Below are positions 22,004-29,649 of a stretch of 32,500 nucleotides of DNA, piece by piece. Source of the stretch: Mesostigma viride (Eukaryota > Streptophyta > Mesostigmatophyceae > Mesostigmatales > Mesostigmataceae). The notes beneath the pieces are model-generated. The model was not told the DNA's origin. It saw nothing but the letters and a program-made list of their open reading frames with translations, and did not search any database. The stretch spans positions 2,501 to 35,000 of the forward strand of contig RPFO01001428.1 of the NCBI GenBank assembly GCA_009746045.1. The letters are read 5' to 3'. Made by a program: the position numbers and the translations under genes. Position 1 is the first letter of the stretch. Every line of letters begins with the position of its first letter.

Positions 22004-22753
22004 GGGGGGGGGGGGGGGCGATTGGGGAATATCTGCGCGTTTATCGTAGCGTTTCTGGTCCCTGTTTTGGGGTCTTTCTGCTGCCAACTCTTGTCGGTAT
22101 TCGCAGTGGCACACAGAGGCACACAGAGCCTCGCATAGTGGGCTGTGTTGCCTCGCGTCCGTGTGCTTGCATCCGCTGTGTGCCTTATCATCGCTGCATC
22201 CATCCATGCGTCACTGCGATCTCACAGCCTTGGATGGCGGAACACGGGGACGTCGGATGTGCAAAGTACTCACAGTAGTGACTGCAACAGTACACGCCCC
22301 CCCGAACACTAGGCACCTGCCTCAACGCCCACACCACAAGGCACAAGCCACCGTGGCAGACATACCCATCCAGCGGTGTAGACGCGTGGTGCCTTAATAT
22401 TCTCCTGGGTCAGGGATATGCATGCATGTGTGTGTGCATGTGTCCACGGTTTTTTTCCGAAGAGAGGATACTGTTAGTGGAGCCTGTGCGCGCGTGCCAC
22501 AATTTCACTTGATGCACGCACATCAGCTTGCAAGGGCATGAGCTTGTGTGATTCTCGGCAGTACCGCACAGCACACAGCAGGCATGTGTTGGTGTTGTCG
22601 TACGTCTGTGATGTTCCATCCTTGCTCTTGCGTTGAAGGTCTCATCATTTCCCCCTGTCTTCTGTATTCTTGCCGCCTGCTCTGCCCTTGGCCCCCTCTG
22701 CCAGCATCGCGCGGGGAGAAAGCGTTGTCAGGATTCCATCTGGCATCGTTTGA
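15843..22753 (+). CDS. ERD2/KDEL-receptor-like protein (plant ERP type), complete, 7 exons
   Basis: Exons are 15843-16080, 17876-18075, 18783-18848, 19653-19727, 20819-20899, 21212-21336 and 22705-22753 (TGA 22751-22753). All introns are GT-AG and all phases join, giving 277 codons. The family signature is clear: KRKTCVGLSAKSQ, VRLYCSFWMEYDTHTLLDF, CALLALVIHPTTPHSIVDR, ILWAFCVYLEAVSVLPQL, PYTAHYVFSLGVARFLSCAH, QTFILADFCYYYV and RIPSGIV at the C-terminus. The extra N-terminal membrane segment (about residues 31-47) and the order of blocks match plant ERD2-related (ERP) proteins rather than short canonical ERD2. Expected role: a multi-spanning Golgi/ER membrane protein of the ER-lumen-receptor family. 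By hand alignment several residues used for H/KDEL binding in animal receptors are changed, so classical retrieval activity is doubtful. The ATG is the first after an in-frame stop eight codons upstream. Confidence 0.93.
16668..16980. repeat. (CCCCA)n pentanucleotide array in ERD2-like intron 1
   Basis: About 310 bp of CCCCA units on the transcribed sense strand, with short CCCA interruptions near 16820 and 16899 and degeneration after 16935. The minus strand is (TGGGG)n and could form G-quadruplexes. The long open frames across it on both strands are repeat artefacts. Confidence 0.95.
18354..18459 (+). repeat. Two copies of the short retroelement 3' end in intron 2
   Basis: 18361-18397 contains ATTCTCCCGATTTCTGG and CCTGCGCAGGTTGTCT; 18437-18453 repeats GCCTGCGCTGGTTGTCT. 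Each is followed by CCATGG. The same core terminates the 480-bp element (reverse complement at 28412 onward). CCATGGT also precedes the first copy, but it is present inside the longer copies too, so it is not secure evidence of a target duplication. Confidence 0.7.
19709..19951 (+). repeat. 68-bp tandem repeat carrying the exon 4 end and its splice donor
   Basis: Units begin at about 19710, 19778, 19846 and 19915 (period 68, 68, 69; the last is partial). Each contains ATGATCCAGARCACCAAG, the last 18 bases of exon 4, followed by the donor GTGCGTTGATGGGTGG. Between units lie a pyrimidine-rich stretch, CCTACTAATAATG (branch-point-like TACTAAT) and CCAG. Each extra unit therefore holds an acceptor, a 9-nt phase-0 segment (NTK or STK) and a donor. 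Confidence 0.92.
21179..21203. repeat. C25 tract at the intron 5 acceptor
   Basis: An uninterrupted C run lies just before CTTTGCCAG and exon 6. A shorter C run (to 20815) precedes exon 5. The polypyrimidine tracts of these two acceptors are nearly pure C. Confidence 0.9.
21795..21925. repeat. Dispersed repeat copy 1 (ERD2-like intron 6)
   Basis: The segment from AAGTAAGTAGTCAGTACTTG to ATCGTCTGCATCATGCCCCAACC matches 23283-23413 in the same orientation with scattered differences. No coding capacity is seen. In the second copy it abuts the host repeat that carries the LINE insertions. Confidence 0.75.
21976..22018. repeat. T28-G15 homopolymer junction in intron 6
   Basis: A T run passes directly into a G run. 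It may be real or partly a sequencing or assembly effect. Confidence 0.85.
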
Positions 22754-23282
22754 TCAAGGATAGATTACTTCCGGGAATTTTACCTTTGGCCATTGGGAGG
22801 CGCCTGAATGACCTTCACGGCAAGCGTACCTTAGGGGAAGCCATGTGTTAATTGTGGGGCTTAGTGCTACAGCAACAAGCTCCTGCAAGGTCGATGCTGA
22901 TACCACTAGCTACAAGCATACTTTCTTAGAGAATGGGTCCCAAGTTATCATGCGTTCCCTAGGCCACACCGGATGGATCTAGGATACGGTACGCGTACAG
23001 ACAGCAAGTCATAAATGAAGTGCTGCCGATTTCTGGCCTGCGCTGGTTGTCTGTTTGCTATACTGTGTATATCAATGAGACAACCAGCGCAGGCCATAAA
23101 TGCCTGACATGCCATGGCAAGTAGGTACTCAAATATTGCTTCTACGACAATAAATATAGTTGGCGCCAGCCCCTGTCCCTTGCCCTCACTCGCACCGCGG
23201 CTGATGTTAAGTGGGAAAATTATTACTGGACGCATGGCGATCCAACATCGTGGAATTAATTAATTGCTAACAGAACTCCGTT
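22754..23282. other. 3' flank of the ERD2-like gene; contains a fold-back
   Basis: No gene is seen. AATAAA occurs on the plus strand in GACAATAAATATAG near 23147-23155, about 395 bases past the stop; no close TGTAA is seen. A fold-back of the short retroelement end lies at 23029-23101. Confidence 0.5.
23029..23101. repeat. Fold-back: inverted pair of the short retroelement 3' end
   Basis: GGCCTGCGCTGGTTGTCT at 23035-23052 and its exact reverse complement at 23078-23095 are separated by 25 bp. With one mismatch the arms extend to 24 bp (23029-23052 and 23078-23101). The arm sequence is the terminal core also found at 18376, 24743, 26890 and 28412. Confidence 0.85.
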
Positions 23283-23413
23283 AAGTAAGTAAAGTAAGTA
23301 AGTACTTGCGTGTCATGCGCAAAGGCATGCCACGGATTACTATGCTAATCTCATTAGAAAAATAATGACACAAAAGTTTAAACAAATATCGTCTGCATCA
23401 TCCCCCAACCGTT
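23283..23413. repeat. Dispersed repeat copy 2
   Basis: Matches 21795-21925. It starts in a TAAGTAAGTAAAGTAAG run and ends near CCCCCAACCG. The flanking phrase AGAACTCCGTTGGGAGC, which follows it, begins the host repeat at 23408. Confidence 0.75.
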
Positions 23414-23590
23414 AACTAGAACTCCGTTGGGAGCTTATGTAACACATAGCCATGAGAGGGGGCATATGGTTTGTAATACATTCTTAGCTACAACCTGCAG
23501 GTGGGGGGATGTAAACCGCCACCTACTCGGGGTGCACCTAGTGCACCACCATGATGTATCATACCTAAAAAGGCCTGGCATGGGGTGGAA
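23412..23590. repeat. Host repeat, copy 1 (interrupted by two LINE ends)
   Basis: AGAACTCCGTTGGGAGC through CATGGGGTGGAA matches 26816-27059. It resumes after the LINE insertions at 24662 (GATTATTATGGCTAGGCAA) and runs to about 24725. Copy 2 is uninterrupted at this target and shows the pre-insertion state. Confidence 0.85.
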
Positions 23591-24242
23591 CATTCTGAAG
23601 ATCCTGACCTACGGCGCCGAGACGTGGACACTGATGCAGGAGCTGGAGCAACGACTCGACGGCGCCGTCACGAAGATGCTGCGCAAGGCCCTTAACATCC
23701 CCTTTGGTTTGCACATTAGTAATGAGGATTTGTACGCTGATTTGCCCTATGTTTCCCACATTATTAGGCACAGGCGCCTGGGCCTAGCCGGGCACCTGGC
23801 CCGCACAGATCAGGTAGATACATCAGATAGACTAGCTGGCACCAAGCCCGCCCAGCCTGGGCGATATGTCCTCACCTGGCGTGCCCCCGGCCGCGCGCGG
23901 CAGGGCCGCCACCCGTGGACTTTTCGTGATAGACTCGGCATGGACATGTGCTACACTAGACGTGACGGGCTCACCCCCGGGCAGCCTCCTGGTTTGTCTG
24001 TAATATGGAGGCAGATGGTGCGCAAGGATAGATGGCAAGTAGTGATGAAGGAGACCACCCCCAAGCCTGTGGGGGCTCCGCGTGTGACCAAGTATGGCAT
24101 TCATAGCGATTCGGGCCGCGGTGCCCACACCCCTGTAACTAGGACCTAGATAGCTTATACCATCCATTCCATCCCATGTTCCCCTCCCACTGAGGACTTC
24201 TGCTCACGTGACGCAGTCACGTGTCTATTAATTAATTAATTA
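23591..24242 (+). mobile_element. 5'-truncated LINE 3' end, 652 bp, 11-bp TSD
   Basis: ATGGGGTGGAA at 23580-23590 and 24243-24253 flanks the insert. It starts in the RT C-terminal coding region and ends with CACGTGACGCAGTCACGTG, TCTATTAATTAATTAAT. The intact target is at 27049-27059. Confidence 0.92.
23592..24149 (+). pseudogene. LINE reverse-transcriptase ORF, C-terminal fragment
   Basis: The frame is open to a TAG at 24147-24149. It begins ILKILTYGAETWTL, continues LDGAVTKMLRKALNIPFGL and RRLGLAGHLART, and ends in a Lys/Pro/Arg-rich tail. The homologue is 5953-6471. The truncated start at the insertion junction means it has no start codon of its own. Confidence 0.85.
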
Positions 24243-24253
24243 ATGGGGTGGAA

Positions 24254-24650
24254 GCCCGCCCAGCCTGGGCGACATGTCCTCACCTGGCGTGCCCCCGGCC
24301 GCGCGCGGCAGGGCCGCCACCCGTGGACTTTTCGTGATAGACTCGGCATGGACATGTGCTACACTAGACGTGACGGGCTCACCCCCGGGCAGCCTCCTGG
24401 TTTGTCTGTAATATGGAGGCAGATGGTGCGCAAGGATAGATGGCAAGTAGTGATGAAGGAGACCACCCCCAAGCCTGTGGGGGCTCCGCGTGTGACCAAG
24501 TATGGCATTCATAGCGATTCGGGCCGCAATGCCCACACCCCTGTAACTAGGATCTAGATAGCTTATACCATCCATTCCATCCCATGTTCCGCTCCCACTG
24601 AGGACTTATGCTCACGTGACGCAGTCACGTGTCTATTAATTAATTAATTT
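24254..24650 (+). mobile_element. Second LINE 3' end in the same target, 397 bp
   Basis: Flanked by ATGGGGTGGAA at 24243-24253 and 24651-24661. It matches the 3' part of the preceding copy but is truncated further in, and carries its own differences (for example GGCCGCAATG against GGCCGCGGTG, and ACTTATGCTC against ACTTCTGCTC). It ends in the same palindrome and AATT tail. An open frame 24243-24557 begins with the ATG supplied by the target duplication. Confidence 0.92.
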
Positions 24651-24741
24651 ATGGGGTGGAAGATTATTATGGCTAGGCAATTATGGCTAGGGTGCATGGC
24701 GTCTCAGCAGCGAGCAACCCTCAGCATGGGCAAAACATCAA

Positions 24742-25256
24742 GGAGACAACCAGCGCAGGCCAGAAATCGGGAGAATCCGGCCGGACCATGGTAGCTCGAG
24801 CATGCCGTTATCTTGTCCGCGTGTTCGAGTCGTTCAGGATGATGTTCATATGAATGGTAATGGAAATGTGTAGCCTTGTGCTTTGAAATTATGGCTGGCT
24901 TACGTGTAGAGCAACTAGATGACCCAGACGGTGGGGCCGAAAACAGCTTGCTTGATCAGGGCGTGCCGGTTTCGAGCCTAACTGGCCGGGAGTGTCTGGT
25001 GGTGAGCACCATTGCTGCAATCGCTCTCCCACCATTTTCGAGGAAATACCCGCAAATGGAAAACCACTGAAAAGGTCTAGCTAGTCAGTCATTACGTTAG
25101 CCATGCCATGATCCCAAAGTCACCGACGTGTCTATTAATTCATTAATTAATGCCATGATTCCAAACGTCAAAGAAAGCTGCACACGGTGCAAAGGCAAAA
25201 ATCCGGAGGCACCAAATTAAAGCCCTCGTATGCCAGAAAACATGCATCGTGTTGCT
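24742..25256 (-). repeat. Copy A of the 480-bp retroelement
   Basis: It matches 28412-28891 along its length. On the minus strand the 3' end is GATTTCTGGCCTGCGCTGG, TTGTCTCCTTG. It is interrupted by a 31-bp insertion at 25119-25149. The far (5') end may extend beyond 25256, as the minus frame continues. No clear flanking duplication was seen for this copy. Confidence 0.8.
25119..25149 (+). mobile_element. 31-bp LINE-tail insertion, 16-bp TSD
   Basis: ATGCCATGATCCCAAA (25103-25118) and ATGCCATGATTCCAAA (25150-25165) bracket GTCACCGACGTGTCTATTAA and the rest of an AATT tail. The empty site is GCCATGCCATGATTCCAAAC in copy B at about 28772-28791. The insert carries only the last bases of the LINE 3' palindrome plus tail. 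Confidence 0.88.
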
Positions 25257-25880
25257 GCAGCGATGCGACGATGTGGACAACGAATCCAGTGCCAAGCTCG
25301 GAACGGTCGCATTTGAAGGAGATCTGGCATTGATCACAGGGTTCAGATGTGCAGAGATACTGCGCGATCCAGCCGGTCCACGACCTGTTTGTATAGAGCT
25401 TGTGCCAAGCTCAGCACCGAACAGATGTGGGTGACGTTGCAAGAAACACCAGACTTGACGGGGCATAATGTCTCGGTCATATACGTCTTTGACCAACAAA
25501 CGATGCAAGAGTTCAACAAGAGTCGTGATGAAATCGACACAATAAGAACAAAGACGGGAAAGACGATGCAACTGACTAAGAAAAACATCATATTTTGCTG
25601 TGAGGGAAAGGAGACTGTGAATATCAGGGTAGTGAATAAAAGGAATTCGCTGATGTTTAGGATCCTTGCGCTTATCATAGACAGCCGTACGCCAGCCCTT
25701 CTTGTCATGAGTATGTAGTTGTTGTAGATTGGACGTTGTTGTAGATAGATGTTCTAGATAGATTTTGTATACAGATTAGACCGGTAGGACTGTTTGCACC
25801 CATCCATCCATCAATCGGGGTTAATGCTCCGTGACTCCCCAACGGGAGCACGCGTCTAATTAATTAATTTATTTATTTAT
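25257..25880 (+). mobile_element. Retroelement 3' region with hairpin and AATT tail
   Basis: A plus-strand frame 25347-25718 (about 123 codons, KSRDEIDTIRTKTGKTMQLT in the middle) is followed by about 110 bp of UTR, CTCCC-CAAC-GGGAG at 25835-25848, CACGCGTCTAATTAATTAAT and a degenerate ATTT tail. The 3' part matches the minus-oriented insert at 5324-5654. The protein is not recognised and may not be real; an opposing minus frame of similar length overlaps it. Confidence 0.6.
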
Positions 25881-26281
25881 TCTTGTTATGGGTAATGTTA
25901 AGATCGAGGTAATTGCAACTAGTATCCTCCGACGTGAGCTTTAATGTAAGGGACGCTTGCGGGTAGATGCCAGGCAGACCAGCTGTGATATACAAATGGG
26001 TACGTTGCGAAATCAGGTGCTGAAATCAGGTGTCGAAAGCCATATTGACATCATCAACGTATCGACATGTACGTACGTGTGGATAAAACATGACTTAATA
26101 TATAAAGCTAGTGTGGGGCTCATCATAGGCACACATGTACATGTATATGGCTAAATCATGCTAATTCACTGATCATCTGGTATATGGAGCCCTTTGATAG
26201 GCGTATGTAGCCCATATGGAGCCCATTGATATTATTATGTACAAGCTAGGCCCCACGGTGGCTAGGCCTTACTTTCCTACA
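25881..26281. other. Gene-free stretch with a local repeat
   Basis: No gene is seen. GTGTGGGGCTCATCATAGG through ATGCTAATT at about 26111-26166 recurs at 27174-27229, directly left of the long inverted repeat. Confidence 0.55.
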
Positions 26282-26760
26282 CTATATATATTCCCCTAAG
26301 CTGGCGGGGGTGGCTGGAGGTGCTGGGGCGGCGGGGGTCACTTGCCATGCAGGGCTTGTGTGGCCAACGTAGATGGCCGCCCCCTTCCAGTCAGTACACC
26401 GGCTTCCCAGCCGTGCTCTGCCGCGGAGCTGGAGGTAGGTCGGCCATAGCTCCCGCCGCCGTTGTTGCTGCGCCAGGGTCAAGTCGTCGTCGAAGGTGTA
26501 GTGAGTCCTCTCGAGCCGCTTGCGGCGTCTGAAGAACGAAATCTTGACTCTTGTCTGCCGGGTTCTCAAAGATGAGCAGCAGCGGAGGCGCCCCCGCCTT
26601 ACCCCGCGAGCGGGGAAGGCGGAGCTAGGTCCTCCAGCTTGATCTCACCAATGATGCCCATGCGGCTGAAGGATTTCTCTCTCAAACGCATGTGCAAGCT
26701 TCGAAGATCACGGAGTTCTCACCTTCCACCAGGACATCGTGGAAGGACTAGTAGGGTAGT
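26282..26760 (-). pseudogene. LINE ORF1-like relic
   Basis: The minus frame 26569-26282 reads KISFFRRRKRLERTHYTFDD, DLTLAQQQRRRELWPTYLQL and GAAIYVG. This is the usual LINE ORF1 C-terminal domain pattern and is alignable with 5817-5925. Upstream on the same strand, in shifted frames, LLLIFENPADK and RMGIIGEIKLEDL continue the pattern. Frameshifts and stops show decay. The remaining LINE parts are not adjacent. Confidence 0.65.
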
Positions 26761-26815
26761 TGTCTGAGAGGAAAGACGCGAAGACCGCGGGATCGATGTG
26801 TTATTCCGCCGACAG

Positions 26816-27115
26816 AACTCCGTTGGGAGCTTATGTAACACATAGCCCTGAGAGCTAGGGGGCATATGGTTCCGGATTCTCCCGATTTCTGGCCTGCGCT
26901 GGTTGTCTCCTTGATATGCAGTTTCTAATACATTCTGAGCTACAACCTGTGCACAGGTGGGGGGATGTAAACCACCACCTATACTCGGGTTGCACAAGGC
27001 GCACCATGCACCACCATGATGTATCATACCTTAAAAAGGCGGCCTGGCATGGGGTGGAAGATTATTATGGCTAGGCAATGCATGGCAAGGGGGCATGATA
27101 TCTCAGCAGAGAGCA
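26816..27115. repeat. Host repeat, copy 2 (LINE target empty)
   Basis: Matches 23412-23590 plus 24662-24725. It carries the unoccupied LINE target ATGGGGTGGAAGATTATTAT at 27049-27068 but has a 42-bp insertion at 26872-26913 that copy 1 lacks. Confidence 0.85.
26872..26913 (+). mobile_element. 42-bp retroelement 3'-end insertion
   Basis: CCGGATTCTCCCGATTTCTG, GCCTGCGCTGGTTGTCTCCTTG is inserted between GCATATGGTT and ATATGCAGTTTCTAATAC. Copy 1 of the host repeat reads GCATATGGTTTGTAATAC at 23463-23480. The 3' end (CTCCTTG) is exactly that of the 480-bp element at 28412. The flanking ATATG(CA)GTT duplication is imperfect. Confidence 0.8.
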
Positions 27116-28269
27116 AGTTACTCTCTGCATAGGCCAGCACAGCATGACTAAATAATATGCTAGGCATCATCTGGTGTGGGGCTCATCGTAGGCACACATG
27201 TACCTGTAGGGCTAATAAATAATGCTAATTAAGAGCTTTTTTTTACAGATCTGTAAAGTTTGGGCCCGGGAAAAATACAGATGGCTAGGCGTATATACCT
27301 GTAGATCTGTACGTAAACTCCGACGTAATGTCTTTACGTCTTCGGGGGTCGAGGTGAAGGCCGTGTTCAGCAGTACCTGGAAGCAAATTCAGCCATGGCT
27401 ACGAAAGCTAGATGAATGTCAGCCGTGTATGGTCAACCTGCACACGAGGGTAATTAAAAAGTCAAGCCAAAGTTAATCCTGCATCTGAGCGAGCAGAATA
27501 ATTGCAAAGACACCAGCTGGCAAGCAATTGTGCGACAGAATGAAACAAATTGTATTGCCCGCGTGCACTAGGCTCTGTGTTCTGGTCACACCCACATGCC
27601 TTGGCTGCATTGGATAAGCGCCTCGTACGTAGTGGATAACTGAGTCGAGGGAAAACGCGAGATTGAGCGCCATCCAAGCAGTTGCTTCATGCATCATGTC
27701 TATCGTACGCCCGGGCATCTTATGATCTGTCTACCATGCACGCATTTTCCTTGCATGGATGGATCGATGAATCAAACAGCTTTTGACATTTCAATGGCAA
27801 CAAGTCCGGCCACGACAATATAGCACTGCTCAGAGCTTCGTTGCCGAGAAAGGATTAAGAGGTGCTTCGCCCGGGCAGATAATAATGTAACTCTGCCTAG
27901 ACCCCGGTACGAGCTTTCAGCACGCATATTGCTTGAGGTAAGCGAGCCATGACGCCTGCAGGCGGCTCCTGCCGAGGTGGAGACCTCCAAGAGCACGTGG
28001 ATTAGGCTCATGCGTCAAAAGCAGCATCGACCTTCATTCTCTTGGTGTGGATCGAAGGTCAGGATTAACATATCTGAATGTTGATGGCCTTTGTATTTTG
28101 TGTCAATTGAGCAGCGATTGAAACAATGAGCCATGCAAGTGTAAGGTGCAGAATTCAGTACGTTGATAAACCCAAGCCGGTAGTGTGTAGAATTGATGAA
28201 CCCAATTTACATGATATGTGCAAATGTTTCGTCCTGCACTGGCTGTGTGCTAGTGCATGATGAACCGTG

Positions 28270-29242
28270 ACCACAAGATCTGGACGCCCCCGGCGCGCTA
28301 GAATAGCTTGTATAATAGCCCTAGCTTGTATCCATTATTGGTAGTCATGCACTGCCGCGATGGCGCCATGGCAGCCAAGCCTAGAATGTTTGCCTAGCTG
28401 TGCCACCATATCAAGGAGACAACCAGCGCAGGCCAGAAATCGGGAGAATACGGACCATGGTAGCTCGAGCCTGCCGTTATCTTGTCCGAATGTTCGAGTC
28501 GTTCAGGATGATGAAGATGAATGGTGATGGAAATGTGTATCCTTGTGCATTGAAATTATGGCTGGCTTACGTGTAGAGCGACTAGATGACCTAGACGGTG
28601 GGGCCGGAAACAGCATGCTTGATCAGGGCGTGTGTTTCGAGCCTAACTAGCTGGCCGGGAGTGTCTAGTGGTGAGCACCATTGCTGCGATCGCTCTCCCA
28701 CCATTTACGAGGAAATACCCGCAAATGGAAAACCACTGAAAAGGTAGCTAGTCAGTACGTCATCACGTTAGCCATGCCATGATTCCAAACGTCCAAGAAC
28801 TGCACACGGTGCAAAGGCAAAAAGCCGGAGGACAGCACTTTCAAATGTGCGGCGGGAACCAAAAGCCCGCGGATGCCAGAAAACATCGTGTTGCCACCAT
28901 ATACCTATAGTCACGTGCACCGCTAACACACGGTACACAACCAGCCATAGCCTTACATAGCTTAGTCCTTGTACAGCCATGCTACGTCCTGGCTAGTGAT
29001 CAGATTACTTGCCCACGCTCCTAAGTGTTATGATATGCTCACATGGGTCATATTGCACCCACATGCAAAACTTGCCGGATCGTCTAACGTGTCCAATTGC
29101 AGCTGTGGCATGCCTCTGGCATGAAGGAGAAAGGGGGTTGATCTCTGCCCTTTCTTCCTGTTGTGCACACACAGGGATTAAAAGCACCTCGGCGCTCCGT
29201 GACTCCCCATATATATATGCAACCGGAGCACGAGTTCAATTA
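28270..29242 (+). mobile_element. Retroelement insertion, 973 bp, 10-bp TSD
   Basis: ATGAACCGTG at 28260-28269 and 29243-29252 brackets the insert; the right arm has the uninterrupted phrase GTGTAGGCCC/CATGAACCGTG (reverse complement near 31157-31175). The 3' end has GCTCCGTGACTCCCC, an enlarged AT-repeat loop, CCGGAGCACGAGTTCAATTA. A 480-bp element with its own duplication sits inside. Confidence 0.85.
28412..28891 (-). mobile_element. 480-bp retroelement, copy B, 11-bp TSD
   Basis: TGCCACCATAT at 28401-28411 and 28892-28902 is perfect. The ends are not inverted repeats. On the minus strand the 3' end is GGTTGTCTCCTTG without an A-rich tail. Partial copies elsewhere retain this end only, as expected for 5'-truncated retroposition. 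Minus-frame scraps (VFWHPRAF, LRLFAFAPCAVL) resemble copy A but are not recognised. Confidence 0.88.
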
Positions 29243-29315
29243 ATGAACCGTGTAGGCCCTTGGCATGTACTCACTTGCTGCAACTGTGCCCACAGCTGCT
29301 TGTCAATACACGCGG

Positions 29316-29463
29316 ATGCAGCTGTGGCATGCCTTTGGCATGAAGGAGACTGGGGGTCTCTGCCCTTTCTCCTGTAGTGCACACACAGGGCCTACAAGCA
29401 CTTCGGCCGGTGCTCCGTGACTCCCCAACGGGAGCACGTGTTTAATTAATTAATTAATTAATT
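29316..29463 (+). mobile_element. 148-bp retroelement 3' end, 11-bp TSD
   Basis: AATACACGCGG at 29305-29315 and 29464-29474 brackets the insert. It matches the last part of the 28270-29242 element (GCAGCTGTGGCATGCC onward). It ends in CTCCC-CAAC-GGGAG (29421-29434) and an AATT tail. The right arm of the inverted repeat (ACACGCGGCGGGCAC, reverse complement near 31099) is uninterrupted. Confidence 0.9.
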
Positions 29464-29649
29464 AATACACGCGGCAGGCACCCACGTTAATGACTTTTGC
29501 CGCGAGCTGAAACCGTTAACTCGGCCACACCTTGCATTTTTCACTCTTTCTTTTCCCTATCCATACTAACCCCCCGCACACTGACACACACCAGCCCACA
29601 TACATACACCTGCACACCTGCACACATATACACGTCATACACACATGCA

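Noticed and set aside
21976-22018. Poly(T) tract as the reverse-strand poly(A) tail of a retroelement
   Set aside because: It is followed by G15 and no element body or target duplication could be recognised.
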